Under the pieces are notes generated by a model. It was not told the origin of the DNA. It saw only the letters and a program-made list of their open reading frames with translations, and ran no database searches. Of a stretch of DNA of 60,770 nt, positions 33,890 through 42,160 are shown one piece after another. The stretch is taken from the NCBI RefSeq assembly GCF_000376565.1, contig NZ_BARG01000102.1, forward strand, positions 1 through 60,770, in the 5' to 3' direction. Source of the stretch: Streptomyces hokutonensis (GTDB lineage Bacteria > Actinomycetota > Actinomycetes > Streptomycetales > Streptomycetaceae). Positions within the stretch are counted from its first letter, which is position 1. Each line of letters starts with the position of its first letter. Made by a program: the position numbers and the translations under genes.

Positions 33890-34537
33890 ATGGAAGATCA
33901 GTCCACTCTGGAGCCCCCGGGCGAACGCCGCTCTGGACGGATCGGCATCGGTCTTGGTCTGGATTCGGTGCATTTCAAAATCCTCGACGTCCTGCGCACC
34001 CAGGGCCGGATCTCCGTCGCGGCCCTCGCGGAACGCGTCGGTGTCTCGCGCGCGAACGCCTACACCCGCCTCGAGGCACTGCGTGCCGACGGTGTGATCA
34101 ACGGTTTCAGCGCCCGTGTCGACCACACCCGGGTCGGTCTTGAGATCTGCGCCCTGATCTTCGTCACGGTCCGCCAGGAACTGTGGAAGCAGTTCCGCAC
34201 GGCGCTCGCGCAGATGCCGGAGGTGGAGTACTGCGCCGTCACCACCGGCCAGCACGACGCCATGATCCAGATCCGGGTGGCCGACGTCTCCGCCGTGCAC
34301 CGCCTGGTCACCGACCGGCTGTCCACGATCCCCGCGGTCCGCGCCACCGAGACGGTGATCATCCTGGACGAGGTGCTCCGCCGCCCCTACGTCCTGCCGT
34401 CCGCGCCCCGCTCCAGCGAGACGACGGCCGGCACTCCCCAGGACACCTCCGGCACGAGCCAGTTCGGCATGACCCGCTTCATCCGCGCCGCCGAGGGCCG
34501 GGCCGACCTCCAGCGCACGTCCGAGCCGGAGGACTGA
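33890..34537 (+). CDS. Lrp/AsnC family transcriptional regulator
   Basis: Protein of 215 residues. An N-terminal AsnC helix-turn-helix (LDSVHFKILDVLRTQGRISVAALAERVGVSRANAYTR, about 24-60) is followed by an RAM ligand domain (VEYCAVTTGQHDAMIQIRV). The extension after residue 165 is Ser/Thr-rich and probably disordered. The start has GGAGAGG upstream. It is divergent from the peptide importer operon with 161 bases between, so control of that operon by an amino acid or peptide product is the natural hypothesis. Confidence 0.88.
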   Translation: MEDQSTLEPPGERRSGRIGIGLGLDSVHFKILDVLRTQGRISVAALAERVGVSRANAYTRLEALRADGVINGFSARVDHTRVGLEICALIFVTVRQELWKQFRTALAQMPEVEYCAVTTGQHDAMIQIRVADVSAVHRLVTDRLSTIPAVRATETVIILDEVLRRPYVLPSAPRSSETTAGTPQDTSGTSQFGMTRFIRAAEGRADLQRTSEPED

Positions 34538-34556
34538 GGGGCACCGGACCCCGTGC

Positions 34557-34580
34557 GCCCCGGCCGCTCGCGCCCGGGGC
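34557..34580. terminator. hairpin after the Lrp-type regulator gene
   Basis: GCCCCGG (34557-34563) and CCGGGGC (34574-34580) form a 7-bp stem with a 10-base loop, 20 bases after the stop codon. Moderate strength. Confidence 0.45.
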
Positions 34581-34611
34581 ATTGTCAGTGGTGGCAGGCA
34601 GGATGGACGTC

Positions 34612-36702
34612 ATGACTACACCAGCTGCAGTGATCGTGGATGCCGCCGGCTACGCGCAGGCGGTCGAGGACGCGGTGAAGGCTTCGGCCGCCTACTACAC
34701 CGGCGGTACCTCGGTGCTGGACGACGACTCCTACGACCGGCTGGTGCGCGGTATCGCCGCGTGGGAGGCCGACCATCCCGATCAGGTGCTGCCCGAGTCC
34801 CCGTCCGGGAAGGTCGCCGGCGGCGCGGTCGAGGGCGACGTCCCGCACACGGTGGCGATGCTGAGCCTGGACAACGTCTTCTCCGCCGAGGAGTTCACCG
34901 CCTGGACCGTCTCGCTGGCCCGAAGAACCGGCCACGAGGTCACGCGGTTCAGTGTGGAGCCGAAGCTCGACGGCCTGGCGATCGCGGCCCGCTACGTCGA
35001 CGGCCGCCTCACCCGGCTGATCACGCGCGGCGACGGGACGGCCGGGGAGGACGTGTCCCACGCGATCGGCACCATCGAGGGCCTGCCCGCCGAGCTGACC
35101 GAGCCGGTCACCGTCGAGGTGCGCGGCGAAGTCCTCATGACCACCGCCCAGTTCGAGCACGCCAACGAGGTGCGCACCGCGCACGACGGGCAGCCGTTCG
35201 CCAACCCGCGCGGCGCGTCGGCGGGCACGCTGCGCGCCAAGGAACGCGCCTACACCGTGCCGATGACGTTCTTCGGCTACGGCCTGCTCCCCCTCGCCGG
35301 TACGGAGGCGGGGCTCGCGAAGCGGCTGGGCGAGCTGGCGCACAGCGAACTCATGGACCGGACAGCCGAGTTGGGCGTCAACACCACCGCCACCACGCCC
35401 GTGCCCGGCATCACCGCCGACACGGTCGAGGAGGTGCTGACCCGGGTGCAGGAGATCGGCGCGCTGCGGGCCGGGCTGCCGTTCGGGATCGACGGGATCG
35501 TCATCAAGGCCGACCTCGCCGCCGACCAGCGGGCCGCCGGGTCGGGCTCGCGGGCCCCGCGCTGGGCGATCGCCTACAAGCTCCCGGCCGTGGAGAAGAT
35601 CACCCGGCTGCTGGAGGTGGAGTGGAACGTGGGCCGCACCGGCATCATCGCCCCGCGCGCCGTCCTGGAACCGGTGGAGATCGACGGGGCCACCATCACC
35701 TACGCCACCCTTCACAACCCCGGCGACATCACCCGCCGCGACCTGCGCCTGGGCGACCATGTGATGGTCCACCGGGCCGGCGACGTCATCCCGCGCGTCG
35801 AAGCCCCTGTCGCGCATCTGCGAACCGGCGACGAACAGCCCATCGTCTTCCCCGAGGTGTGTCCGCGCTGCGGCTCCGGCATCGACACCAGCGAACTGCG
35901 CTGGCGCTGCGAACAGGGCCGCAACTGCCATCTGGTCGCCGCCCTCTCCTACGCCGCCGGCCGCGATCAGCTCGACATCGAGGGGCTGGGCCACACCCGC
36001 GTCGTCCAGCTCGTCGAGGCGGGCCTGGTCGCCGATCTCGCCGACCTGTTCGCCCTGACCCGCGACCAACTCCTGGGCCTGGAGCGGATGGGCGAGACCA
36101 GCACGGACAACCTCCTCGCCGCGATCGTCACGGCCAAGGGGCAGCCGCTGTCCCGGGTGCTGTGCGCGCTCGGGGTGCGCGGCACCGGCCGGTCCATGTC
36201 CCGCCGTATCGCGCGCTATTTCGCCACCATGGACAACATCCGCGCCGCAGACGCGGAGTCGATGCAGCGGGTCGAGGGCATCGGCACTGAGAAGGCCCCT
36301 TCGATCGTCGCCGAACTCGTCGAACTGGCCCCGCTCATCGACAAGTTGGCCGCCGCGGGGGTGAACATGACCGAACCCGGCGCGACGCCGCCGGCTCCCG
36401 TGACGGACGAGGCGGGGGCCGAAGGCGTGGAGGTCCCGGATGCGGCCGACGGACCGCTGGCCGGGATGACCGTGGTCGTCACCGGTGCGATGACCGGCCC
36501 TCTGGAGAAGCTCAGTCGCAACCAGATGAACGAACTCATCGAGCGCGCCGGTGGCCGCTCCTCCTCCAGCGTCTCCAAGAAGACCACCCTGGTCGTCGCC
36601 GGCGACAACGCGGGTTCCAAGCGCGCCAAGGCCGAGACCCTCGGCATTCGCCTCGCCACCCCGGACGAGTTCGCGATCCTGATCGCCGACCATCTCGACT
36701 GA
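34612..36702 (+). CDS. NAD-dependent DNA ligase (LigA family)
   Basis: Protein of 696 residues. Domains in order: an N-terminal NAD-binding Ia-like part, adenylation domain with active-site Lys118 in KLDG, OB fold (GRTGIIAPRAVLEPVEIDG), zinc finger (CPRCG and WRCEQGRNC), helix-hairpin-helix repeats and a C-terminal BRCT domain (about 610-690). It seals nicks in duplex DNA using NAD. The frame is open further upstream, through a shared ATG at 34603, but 34612 fits the family start better. It is slightly shorter than the housekeeping ligase of Streptomyces, and lies away from a replication or gat gene setting, so it may be a second paralogue; this cannot be decided here. Confidence 0.88.
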   Translation: MTTPAAVIVDAAGYAQAVEDAVKASAAYYTGGTSVLDDDSYDRLVRGIAAWEADHPDQVLPESPSGKVAGGAVEGDVPHTVAMLSLDNVFSAEEFTAWTVSLARRTGHEVTRFSVEPKLDGLAIAARYVDGRLTRLITRGDGTAGEDVSHAIGTIEGLPAELTEPVTVEVRGEVLMTTAQFEHANEVRTAHDGQPFANPRGASAGTLRAKERAYTVPMTFFGYGLLPLAGTEAGLAKRLGELAHSELMDRTAELGVNTTATTPVPGITADTVEEVLTRVQEIGALRAGLPFGIDGIVIKADLAADQRAAGSGSRAPRWAIAYKLPAVEKITRLLEVEWNVGRTGIIAPRAVLEPVEIDGATITYATLHNPGDITRRDLRLGDHVMVHRAGDVIPRVEAPVAHLRTGDEQPIVFPEVCPRCGSGIDTSELRWRCEQGRNCHLVAALSYAAGRDQLDIEGLGHTRVVQLVEAGLVADLADLFALTRDQLLGLERMGETSTDNLLAAIVTAKGQPLSRVLCALGVRGTGRSMSRRIARYFATMDNIRAADAESMQRVEGIGTEKAPSIVAELVELAPLIDKLAAAGVNMTEPGATPPAPVTDEAGAEGVEVPDAADGPLAGMTVVVTGAMTGPLEKLSRNQMNELIERAGGRSSSSVSKKTTLVVAGDNAGSKRAKAETLGIRLATPDEFAILIADHLD

Positions 36703-36742
36703 GGGAACAACCCGGGTCCGTCGGCCGTTGTCCAGGGTGTGC

Positions 36743-36776
36743 GGCCCCGGCTGGTCTCCCCCGTCCAGCCGGGGCC
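36743..36776. terminator. 12-bp hairpin after the DNA ligase gene
   Basis: GGCCCCGGCTGG (36743-36754) and CCAGCCGGGGCC (36765-36776) are perfectly complementary around a TCTCCCCCGT loop, followed by CCTTTC. It is 40 bases after the ligase stop and before the next gene. Confidence 0.75.
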
Positions 36777-36858
36777 CCTTTCACTCCCAGGAGCGACCTC
36801 CCGCACTCCGCGACAAGGGCAGAATGGACGCCACACAGCCGCTGCGGATGGGGAGTTC

Positions 36859-37407
36859 ATGGACACGCGTACGTTCGACGCGCTGACCGAGTCGATGAAG
36901 AGCGCGTACGTCGCGGGTCTCAGTGAAGGTGCCGTGCCGCGCCCGGTCATCATGCCGCTCGTGCGCGGCGAGTTGGTCGGCCTGATCTGGCTGCGCCCGG
37001 TCGAACCCGGCCGGGACGCCCTCACCGCGATCGCGTCGCTCTCGAACATCGCCGCGGCAGCAGGCGCCGACGAGATCGTCCTCGCCTGGGAGACCCACGA
37101 CGTCGCCACCGTCTGCGAACTTCCCGTCGACGGCCCGTCGCCCTGCCTCAACATGGTGCACGCCACGAAGGACGGCCACACGCTCCACCAGTTCCCCTAC
37201 GCCGAGGACCCGGCCTCGGCCGCACCGGACTGGCAGCCGGCCCCGGCTCCCCAGCCCGACGCCAAGCTGGTGCCGCCCGTGCAGGCCGCGGTCGACTATG
37301 CCTTCACTCCCCTCGATCTGGACCACCCCTCCCCGTTCGGTGTCACGGTCGTCCTGATGGAAGAGGACGGCTACAACCTGCGCCTGACGGAGGCCTTCGC
37401 CTTCTGA
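36859..37407 (+). CDS. conserved-looking hypothetical protein, no family recognised
   Basis: Protein of 182 residues, ATG at 36859 with GGGGAG just upstream. It has no signal peptide or membrane segment. The middle is Pro/Ala-rich (about 125-140), flanked by folded-looking parts with many charged and hydrophobic residues (for example ASLSNIAAAAGADEIVLAWE). I do not recognise the fold. It lies between the ligase terminator and the PaaX-like gene and is transcribed alone. Confidence 0.7.
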   Translation: MDTRTFDALTESMKSAYVAGLSEGAVPRPVIMPLVRGELVGLIWLRPVEPGRDALTAIASLSNIAAAAGADEIVLAWETHDVATVCELPVDGPSPCLNMVHATKDGHTLHQFPYAEDPASAAPDWQPAPAPQPDAKLVPPVQAAVDYAFTPLDLDHPSPFGVTVVLMEEDGYNLRLTEAFAF

Positions 37408-37515
37408 CGGCCTCGAGGTCGACGGCATCATCATTCGGCACACCACGAACTGCCGTTACAGACATGACACAGTTCATGGTCCAACGGCACCGCGCGCCCG
37501 CCCCGGGCCTACGCT

Positions 37516-38376
37516 GTGCCGGTGACCAGTGTCGATGTCGCCGTCGGACCCGCCGCCGAGAGCGGTCCCGAGCCGCGCACCCAGTCCCTGATGCTGACCT
37601 TCTTCGGCGCCCATGTGCTGGGGCGGCCCATCGCCGTGTCGTCGGGCAGCGTGATCGCCGCGCTCGGCAGGCTGGGCAGCACCGAGGAAGCGGTGCGCAC
37701 CACCCTGAACCGCATGGTCAAACGTGATCTGCTGGAACGCAGCCGCCAGGGCCGCAAGACGTACTTCGGCCTGACCCCGCACGCCGTCCAGGTGCTGACG
37801 GACGGCCGCGACCGCATCTGGCGCACCGGGGCGGTGAACCGGGACTGGGACGGCCGCTGGACGATGGTCGGCTTCTCACTGCCCGAGGCGTGGAGCCGAG
37901 AACGGCACGATCTGCGCTCCCGGCTGATCTGGGCGGGTTTCGGCCCCCTGCAGAACGGCCTGTGGGTGGCCCCGGCGCCCGTCGACGTCCGCGAGATGGT
38001 GGCGGGCCTCGGCCTGGAGCCGTATCTGCGGGTGTTCCGGGCGGAGGTGGAGTCGCCGACCGACGTCCGCGAGGTGCTCGAGCAGGCCTTCGACGTGCCG
38101 GCCATCGGCGCGCGCTACCGGGCGTTCCTGGAGCGCTGGGACCGCACCGACCCGCTGCCCGCGGCAGCCTCCGGCGACGAACTCGCGGGCCAACTCCTGC
38201 TGCACACAGACTGGTTGGACCTCGTACGACGGGACCCGCACCTGCCCGCCGAGCACCTGCCCGCGGACTGGCCGGCCGCCCAGGCGGAGACCGTCTTCCG
38301 CGGCCTGGCCAGCCGCTGGGAGCGCCCGGCGGCACGCGCCGCCGCGCGTCTGCTGGACACCCTGACACTGGGCTGA
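37516..38376 (+). CDS. PaaX-family transcriptional regulator
   Basis: Protein of 286 residues. An N-terminal winged helix of the PaaX type (residues about 20-85, with LGSTEEAVRTTLNRMVKRDLL and TYFGLTPHAVQVL) is followed by the PaaX central domain (GRWTMVGFSLPE, FGPLQNGLWVAP, then the C-terminal WERWDRTDPLP-like part). The founding PaaX represses phenylacetate genes with phenylacetyl-CoA as inducer; family members also regulate other pathways. It is 13 kb from the paa cluster here, so a role in it is possible but not supported by position. The GTG at 37516 is uncertain; a GTG six bases later is an alternative. Confidence 0.83.
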   Translation: MPVTSVDVAVGPAAESGPEPRTQSLMLTFFGAHVLGRPIAVSSGSVIAALGRLGSTEEAVRTTLNRMVKRDLLERSRQGRKTYFGLTPHAVQVLTDGRDRIWRTGAVNRDWDGRWTMVGFSLPEAWSRERHDLRSRLIWAGFGPLQNGLWVAPAPVDVREMVAGLGLEPYLRVFRAEVESPTDVREVLEQAFDVPAIGARYRAFLERWDRTDPLPAAASGDELAGQLLLHTDWLDLVRRDPHLPAEHLPADWPAAQAETVFRGLASRWERPAARAAARLLDTLTLG

Positions 38377-38442
38377 TCCCCACTCGCACCGGATCGGGTG
38401 CGCCCCCACGCGGACACGTCCGCTCCTTTATTGGTCAGTCTC

Positions 38443-38472
38443 TTGACGGCAATGAAAAAAGAGCCCTACATT
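38443..38472 (+). promoter_or_regulatory. candidate sigma-70 type promoter for the secreted hydrolase
   Basis: TTGACG at 38443-38448 and TACATT at 38467-38472 are 18 bases apart, in an A-rich stretch (AATGAAAAAA) that stands out from the GC-rich surroundings. The gene starts about 70 bases further on. Confidence 0.5.
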
Positions 38473-38545
38473 CGCAGCGCTCTTCCAGCTCGGCCCTCCC
38501 GCCCGCTCCCCCACTCGACCGCACTCGACCCGCGGAGCCGCCGTC

Positions 38546-39898
38546 ATGCCCCGACCCCGTCTCTCGACCCTCGCCGCAGCCTGCGCGACCGCCCTCGCAA
38601 CCGCCCTCCTCGGCCCGGTGACCGGCGCCCACGCCACCACCGCCGCCCACTACTCCGGCACGCTGACCGACGGCGCCACCTGGATCGCGGACACACCCGA
38701 AAACTGGAACGGCACCCTGCTCCTGTTCAGCCACGGCTTCGGCCCTACGACCGCTGCCGACGCCCCGTCGCCCGCGGCGGCCCAGGCCCTGCTGGCCGCC
38801 GGTTACGCCCTCGCCGGCTCCTCCTACGACCCGAGCGGCTCGATGTGGGCGCTCGAATCGGCCGAGCGGGACCAGTTCGCCGCGCTCACCGCGTTCCGCC
38901 GCCAGGTCGGCACCCCGACCCGGGTCATCTCGGTGGGCCAGTCGATGGGCGGCCTCGTCAACGCCCGGATCGCCCGTGACGGCGCCGGACGCGTCGACGG
39001 TGCGCTCGGCCTGTGCGGCCTGGTCGCGGGCGGTGTCGACCTGGACAACTACCAGCTGGACGCGGAGTACACCCTGGCCACGTTCTTCGACCCCGCCGAC
39101 GCCGACGCCCTGGTGAACCTGGACAGCCAGGCCGACGGCGGCGCCCTCGCCGACCGCCTCACGAAGGCCGTGGAAGCGGCGCAGCAGACTCCGGCGGGAC
39201 GTGCCCGCATCGCCCTTGCCGCCGCCTACCTCAACCTGACCGACTGGGCTCCCGGTCAACAGCCGCCCGCACGCGGTGACTTCGCGGGCCAGGAGCAGCA
39301 GCAGTACGCGTGGCTGGCTCAAGGGCTGCTCGGGTTCATCGTCCCGGCGCGCTGGTCGGTCGAACAGTCGGCCGGCGGCAACACGTCCTGGAACAAGGGC
39401 GTCGACTACGCCGGGCTGCTGCGCGGATCCGCCCACGCGAAGCAGGTCGAGGCGCTCTACCGCGACGCCGGGCTCGACCTGCGCACCGATCTGAACCAGC
39501 TCACCCGTGGTGCGGACATCACGGCCGACCCGGCCGCGGTGGCCCGTCTGAAGCGGACCTCGACCGCCGGGCAGAGCCTGGCCGTTCCGCTGCTGGACAT
39601 CCACACCACAGCCGACCAACTGGTGCCCGTGGAACAGGAATCGGCCTTCGCCGGGCGGGTCCGCGCGGCCGGCGACTCCGCACTCCTGCGCCAGGCCTAC
39701 GTCGCCCGTCAGAGCCACTGCAACTTCACCACCGCCGAAGTGGTCGCCGGTCTGCACGCGGTGGAACACCGCCTGGACACCGGGCGCTGGGACGACGCCG
39801 CCTCCGCCGCCCAACTCCAGCGCAGCGCCGACGAGTTGGGCCTCGACGGCGCCGCCTTCACCGACTACCGGCCGAGCCGCCTGACCGGCACGCGCTGA
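38546..39898 (+). CDS. secreted alpha/beta-hydrolase-like protein
   Basis: Protein of 450 residues with a signal peptide (about 1-30, ending THAHA-like GAHATTAA). The domain has a nucleophile elbow GQSMGG and a preceding LLLFSHGFGP oxyanion segment, and a C-terminal DIHTTADQLVP with the acidic residue, then QSHCNFTTAEV with the likely catalytic His. It should be an exported esterase, lipase or amidase; the substrate is unknown. The ATG has a GGAG eight to nine bases upstream. It is followed by an MFS exporter gene 65 bases later on the same strand. Confidence 0.85.
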   Translation: MPRPRLSTLAAACATALATALLGPVTGAHATTAAHYSGTLTDGATWIADTPENWNGTLLLFSHGFGPTTAADAPSPAAAQALLAAGYALAGSSYDPSGSMWALESAERDQFAALTAFRRQVGTPTRVISVGQSMGGLVNARIARDGAGRVDGALGLCGLVAGGVDLDNYQLDAEYTLATFFDPADADALVNLDSQADGGALADRLTKAVEAAQQTPAGRARIALAAAYLNLTDWAPGQQPPARGDFAGQEQQQYAWLAQGLLGFIVPARWSVEQSAGGNTSWNKGVDYAGLLRGSAHAKQVEALYRDAGLDLRTDLNQLTRGADITADPAAVARLKRTSTAGQSLAVPLLDIHTTADQLVPVEQESAFAGRVRAAGDSALLRQAYVARQSHCNFTTAEVVAGLHAVEHRLDTGRWDDAASAAQLQRSADELGLDGAAFTDYRPSRLTGTR

Positions 39899-39963
39899 TA
39901 CCGGAAACCCCGCCCGCATCTCCCTCCCGTCCCCGCCCGTCCTGCATGCATCAGGAGCCCTCC

Positions 39964-41529
39964 GTGTCGATGACGACCGAACCGACCGAACCCTCCACCA
40001 GAACCGCCACCGGCCCCGGCCTGACCACCGGCACCCTGGTCGCCGGTCTCCTCGCCGTCTGCCTCGCGCAGATCGGCCTGGCCATACCGGCCACCCTCAA
40101 CGGACTGTTCCAGTCCGACCTGCATCCGGTCGGCTCCCAACTCACCTGGATCTCCGACGCGTTCCTGCTCCCGGTCGCCGTACTGGAGCTGACCTTCGGC
40201 CTGCTCGGCGACCTCTTCGGCCGCAAGCGGCTGCTGGTCGGCGGCGCTGCGCTGCTGGCCGTGGGCGAGTTGGTCAGCGCCACCTCGTCCGGCGTCCACC
40301 AGCTCTGGACCGGACAGGCCCTGGCAGGTCTGGGCGCCGCCGCACTGTTCCCGACCTCGCTGGCCATCCTGGCCGCCGGCACCACCTCACCCGCGCAACG
40401 GGCCCGCGTCATCGCGATGTGGGCGGCCCTGCTGTCCACCGGCGGGTTCATCGCCCCGCTGCTCGGCGGCGTCACGGCGACCTACGGCTCCTGGCGCTGG
40501 TCCTTCGTCGTGGTCACCGCCGTCGCCGTGGCGAGCGTCGCGGTCAGCGCCCTGTTCGCCGTCAACTCCAGTGCCCCCGAGGGCCGTTCACTCGACATCG
40601 CGGGACAGGTCACCATCGGCCTGGGACTGTTCGCCCTGCTCTACGCCATCATCCAGGGCCCGACGGACGGCTGGGCCTCGCCCTCGATCGTCGTCGCCTT
40701 CGTCCTGGCGGCCGTGTTCCTCGCCGCCTTCGTGCTGGCCGAGAAGCATGCCAAGTCCCCGCTCCTGCGCCTGGATCTCTTCCGCAACCGTGCCTTCGCC
40801 GTTGCTTCGGTCGTGGCGGTGGTGGGCATGTTCGCCTTCCTCGGCACCGCCTACTCCGTCAGCATCCGGCTCGGACCGGTGCAGGACCAGGCTCCGATGC
40901 GCACGGGCCTGGCGTTCGTCCTCCTCAACGGCGTCACCCTGGCGATGCTGCCGCTGACGGAACGGCTGCTGCGTACCGTCGCGCCCGGTCTACTCCTGGG
41001 CACCGGGCTGCTGTTGATCGCGGCGGGCGACTACTGGGCGGCCACACTCCCGATCACCGACACCGCCTTCACCTCACTGATCCTGCCGCTCGGCCTGGTC
41101 GGCCTGGGCTTCGCGATCACCGTCTCGTCGATCACGGCGACGGCCGTGAACACCGTGCCGACCCACCTGGCGGGTATGGCGAGCGCCACCACCAACCTGC
41201 TGCGCGACTTCGGCTTCACCCTCGGCCCGGCCGTCATCGGCGCGGTCGCCCTGAGCCGTGCGGCAAGCAGTTTCACCGACTCCCTCGACAACTCCGCCCT
41301 GCCACAGGCGCTGAAGGGCGCGGGCACAGCCGTACTGGAGGAGGGCGGCCCACTCGCGGTGAACGGCGCCTCGGCGGCCTCCCCGAAACTGGCCGACCTC
41401 CACCCCCTCGCCCTGGACGCCCTCGGCCACGGCTACTCGATCGGCTTCGTCGTCTGCGGCAGCGCGGCCCTGGTCTCGGCACTGCTGGCCCTTGTCGCGC
41501 TGCGGGGCCGCAAGGCTTCCTCCGTCTGA
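39964..41529 (+). CDS. MFS drug-resistance-type transporter (EmrB/QacA, 14 segments)
   Basis: Protein of 521 residues with about fourteen membrane segments. Typical DHA2 features: WISDAFLLPVAVLELTFGLLGDLFGRKRLL (motif A region), GLGAAALFPTSLAILAAG and RWSFVVVTAVAV (motif C-like part), and the later half with VNTVPTHLAGMASA. It should export small hydrophobic or cationic compounds by proton antiport. The GTG at 39964 is chosen because CAGGAG lies nine bases upstream; an ATG six bases later is the alternative. The frame continues further upstream, which is ignored. Confidence 0.88.
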   Translation: MSMTTEPTEPSTRTATGPGLTTGTLVAGLLAVCLAQIGLAIPATLNGLFQSDLHPVGSQLTWISDAFLLPVAVLELTFGLLGDLFGRKRLLVGGAALLAVGELVSATSSGVHQLWTGQALAGLGAAALFPTSLAILAAGTTSPAQRARVIAMWAALLSTGGFIAPLLGGVTATYGSWRWSFVVVTAVAVASVAVSALFAVNSSAPEGRSLDIAGQVTIGLGLFALLYAIIQGPTDGWASPSIVVAFVLAAVFLAAFVLAEKHAKSPLLRLDLFRNRAFAVASVVAVVGMFAFLGTAYSVSIRLGPVQDQAPMRTGLAFVLLNGVTLAMLPLTERLLRTVAPGLLLGTGLLLIAAGDYWAATLPITDTAFTSLILPLGLVGLGFAITVSSITATAVNTVPTHLAGMASATTNLLRDFGFTLGPAVIGAVALSRAASSFTDSLDNSALPQALKGAGTAVLEEGGPLAVNGASAASPKLADLHPLALDALGHGYSIGFVVCGSAALVSALLALVALRGRKASSV

Positions 41530-41603
41530 CGGGTCTGCCCGCGAGCCGCCAACCGCCTTGACCGCGGCGTGCAGCCCCAACGCACAGGGGCCGAGCCCAT
41601 ACT

Positions 41604-42083
41604 TCAGTCAGAAGTAGTGGCGTCGAACCATGTGGGTGCGTCGGCCAGGGTCTGCTTGATCCGGAACAATTGGTGGTCGCTGAGTTCGGGCAGCGCGTCC
41701 AGCTCGAACCAGCCGACCTCCAGGGACTCGTCGTCGTTCACGGCCGCCTCGCCGCCGACGGCCCGGCACTTCAGGGTGATGTCCATGAACTGGCAGGCGT
41801 CACCGTTCGGGTAGTTGATCGGCCCCCCGGCCTTGACCATGACGACCCGCTCCGCGACGCACTCGACGGCCGTCTCCTCGAACACCTCGCGCACCGCGCA
41901 CACCGCGGGCTGCTCACCGGGCTCGGGAATGCCGGAGGGCAAGGCCCACTCGTGGTTGTCCGACCGCTTGCCCAGCAGCACGCGTCCCGCGTCGTCGAAG
42001 ACCACGGCGCTCACCCCGGGAAGCCACAGCAGTTGGTGCCCGGCGGATTCCCGGATCGTACGAATGAAATCAGGAGTAGCCAT
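41604..42083 (-). CDS. Nudix hydrolase
   Basis: Protein of 159 residues. The Nudix box is complete except for one position: GIPEPGEQPAVCAVREVFEETAV matches GX5EX7REUXEEXGU, with Ala in place of the last Gly. The N-terminus has WLPGVSAVVFDDAGRVLLGKR, a strand pattern usual for ADP-ribose or nucleotide hydrolases. It cleaves X-linked nucleoside diphosphates with Mg. It is convergent with the MFS gene, 74 bases apart. Substrate unassigned. Confidence 0.9.
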   Translation of the reverse strand: MATPDFIRTIRESAGHQLLWLPGVSAVVFDDAGRVLLGKRSDNHEWALPSGIPEPGEQPAVCAVREVFEETAVECVAERVVMVKAGGPINYPNGDACQFMDITLKCRAVGGEAAVNDDESLEVGWFELDALPELSDHQLFRIKQTLADAPTWFDATTSD

Positions 42084-42160
42084 GGTCAGACCCTAACGGG
42101 ACGATCCATGGCCACTCCACGAACTGCCGTGCGCGCGGCGGATATACGGCGGGTGTATGG

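Noticed and set aside
34585..36693. Minus-strand 702-codon frame antisense to the DNA ligase
   Set aside because: Composition (Gly/Asp/His/Val-rich shadow) and no recognisable domain; the ligase motifs are all on the plus strand.
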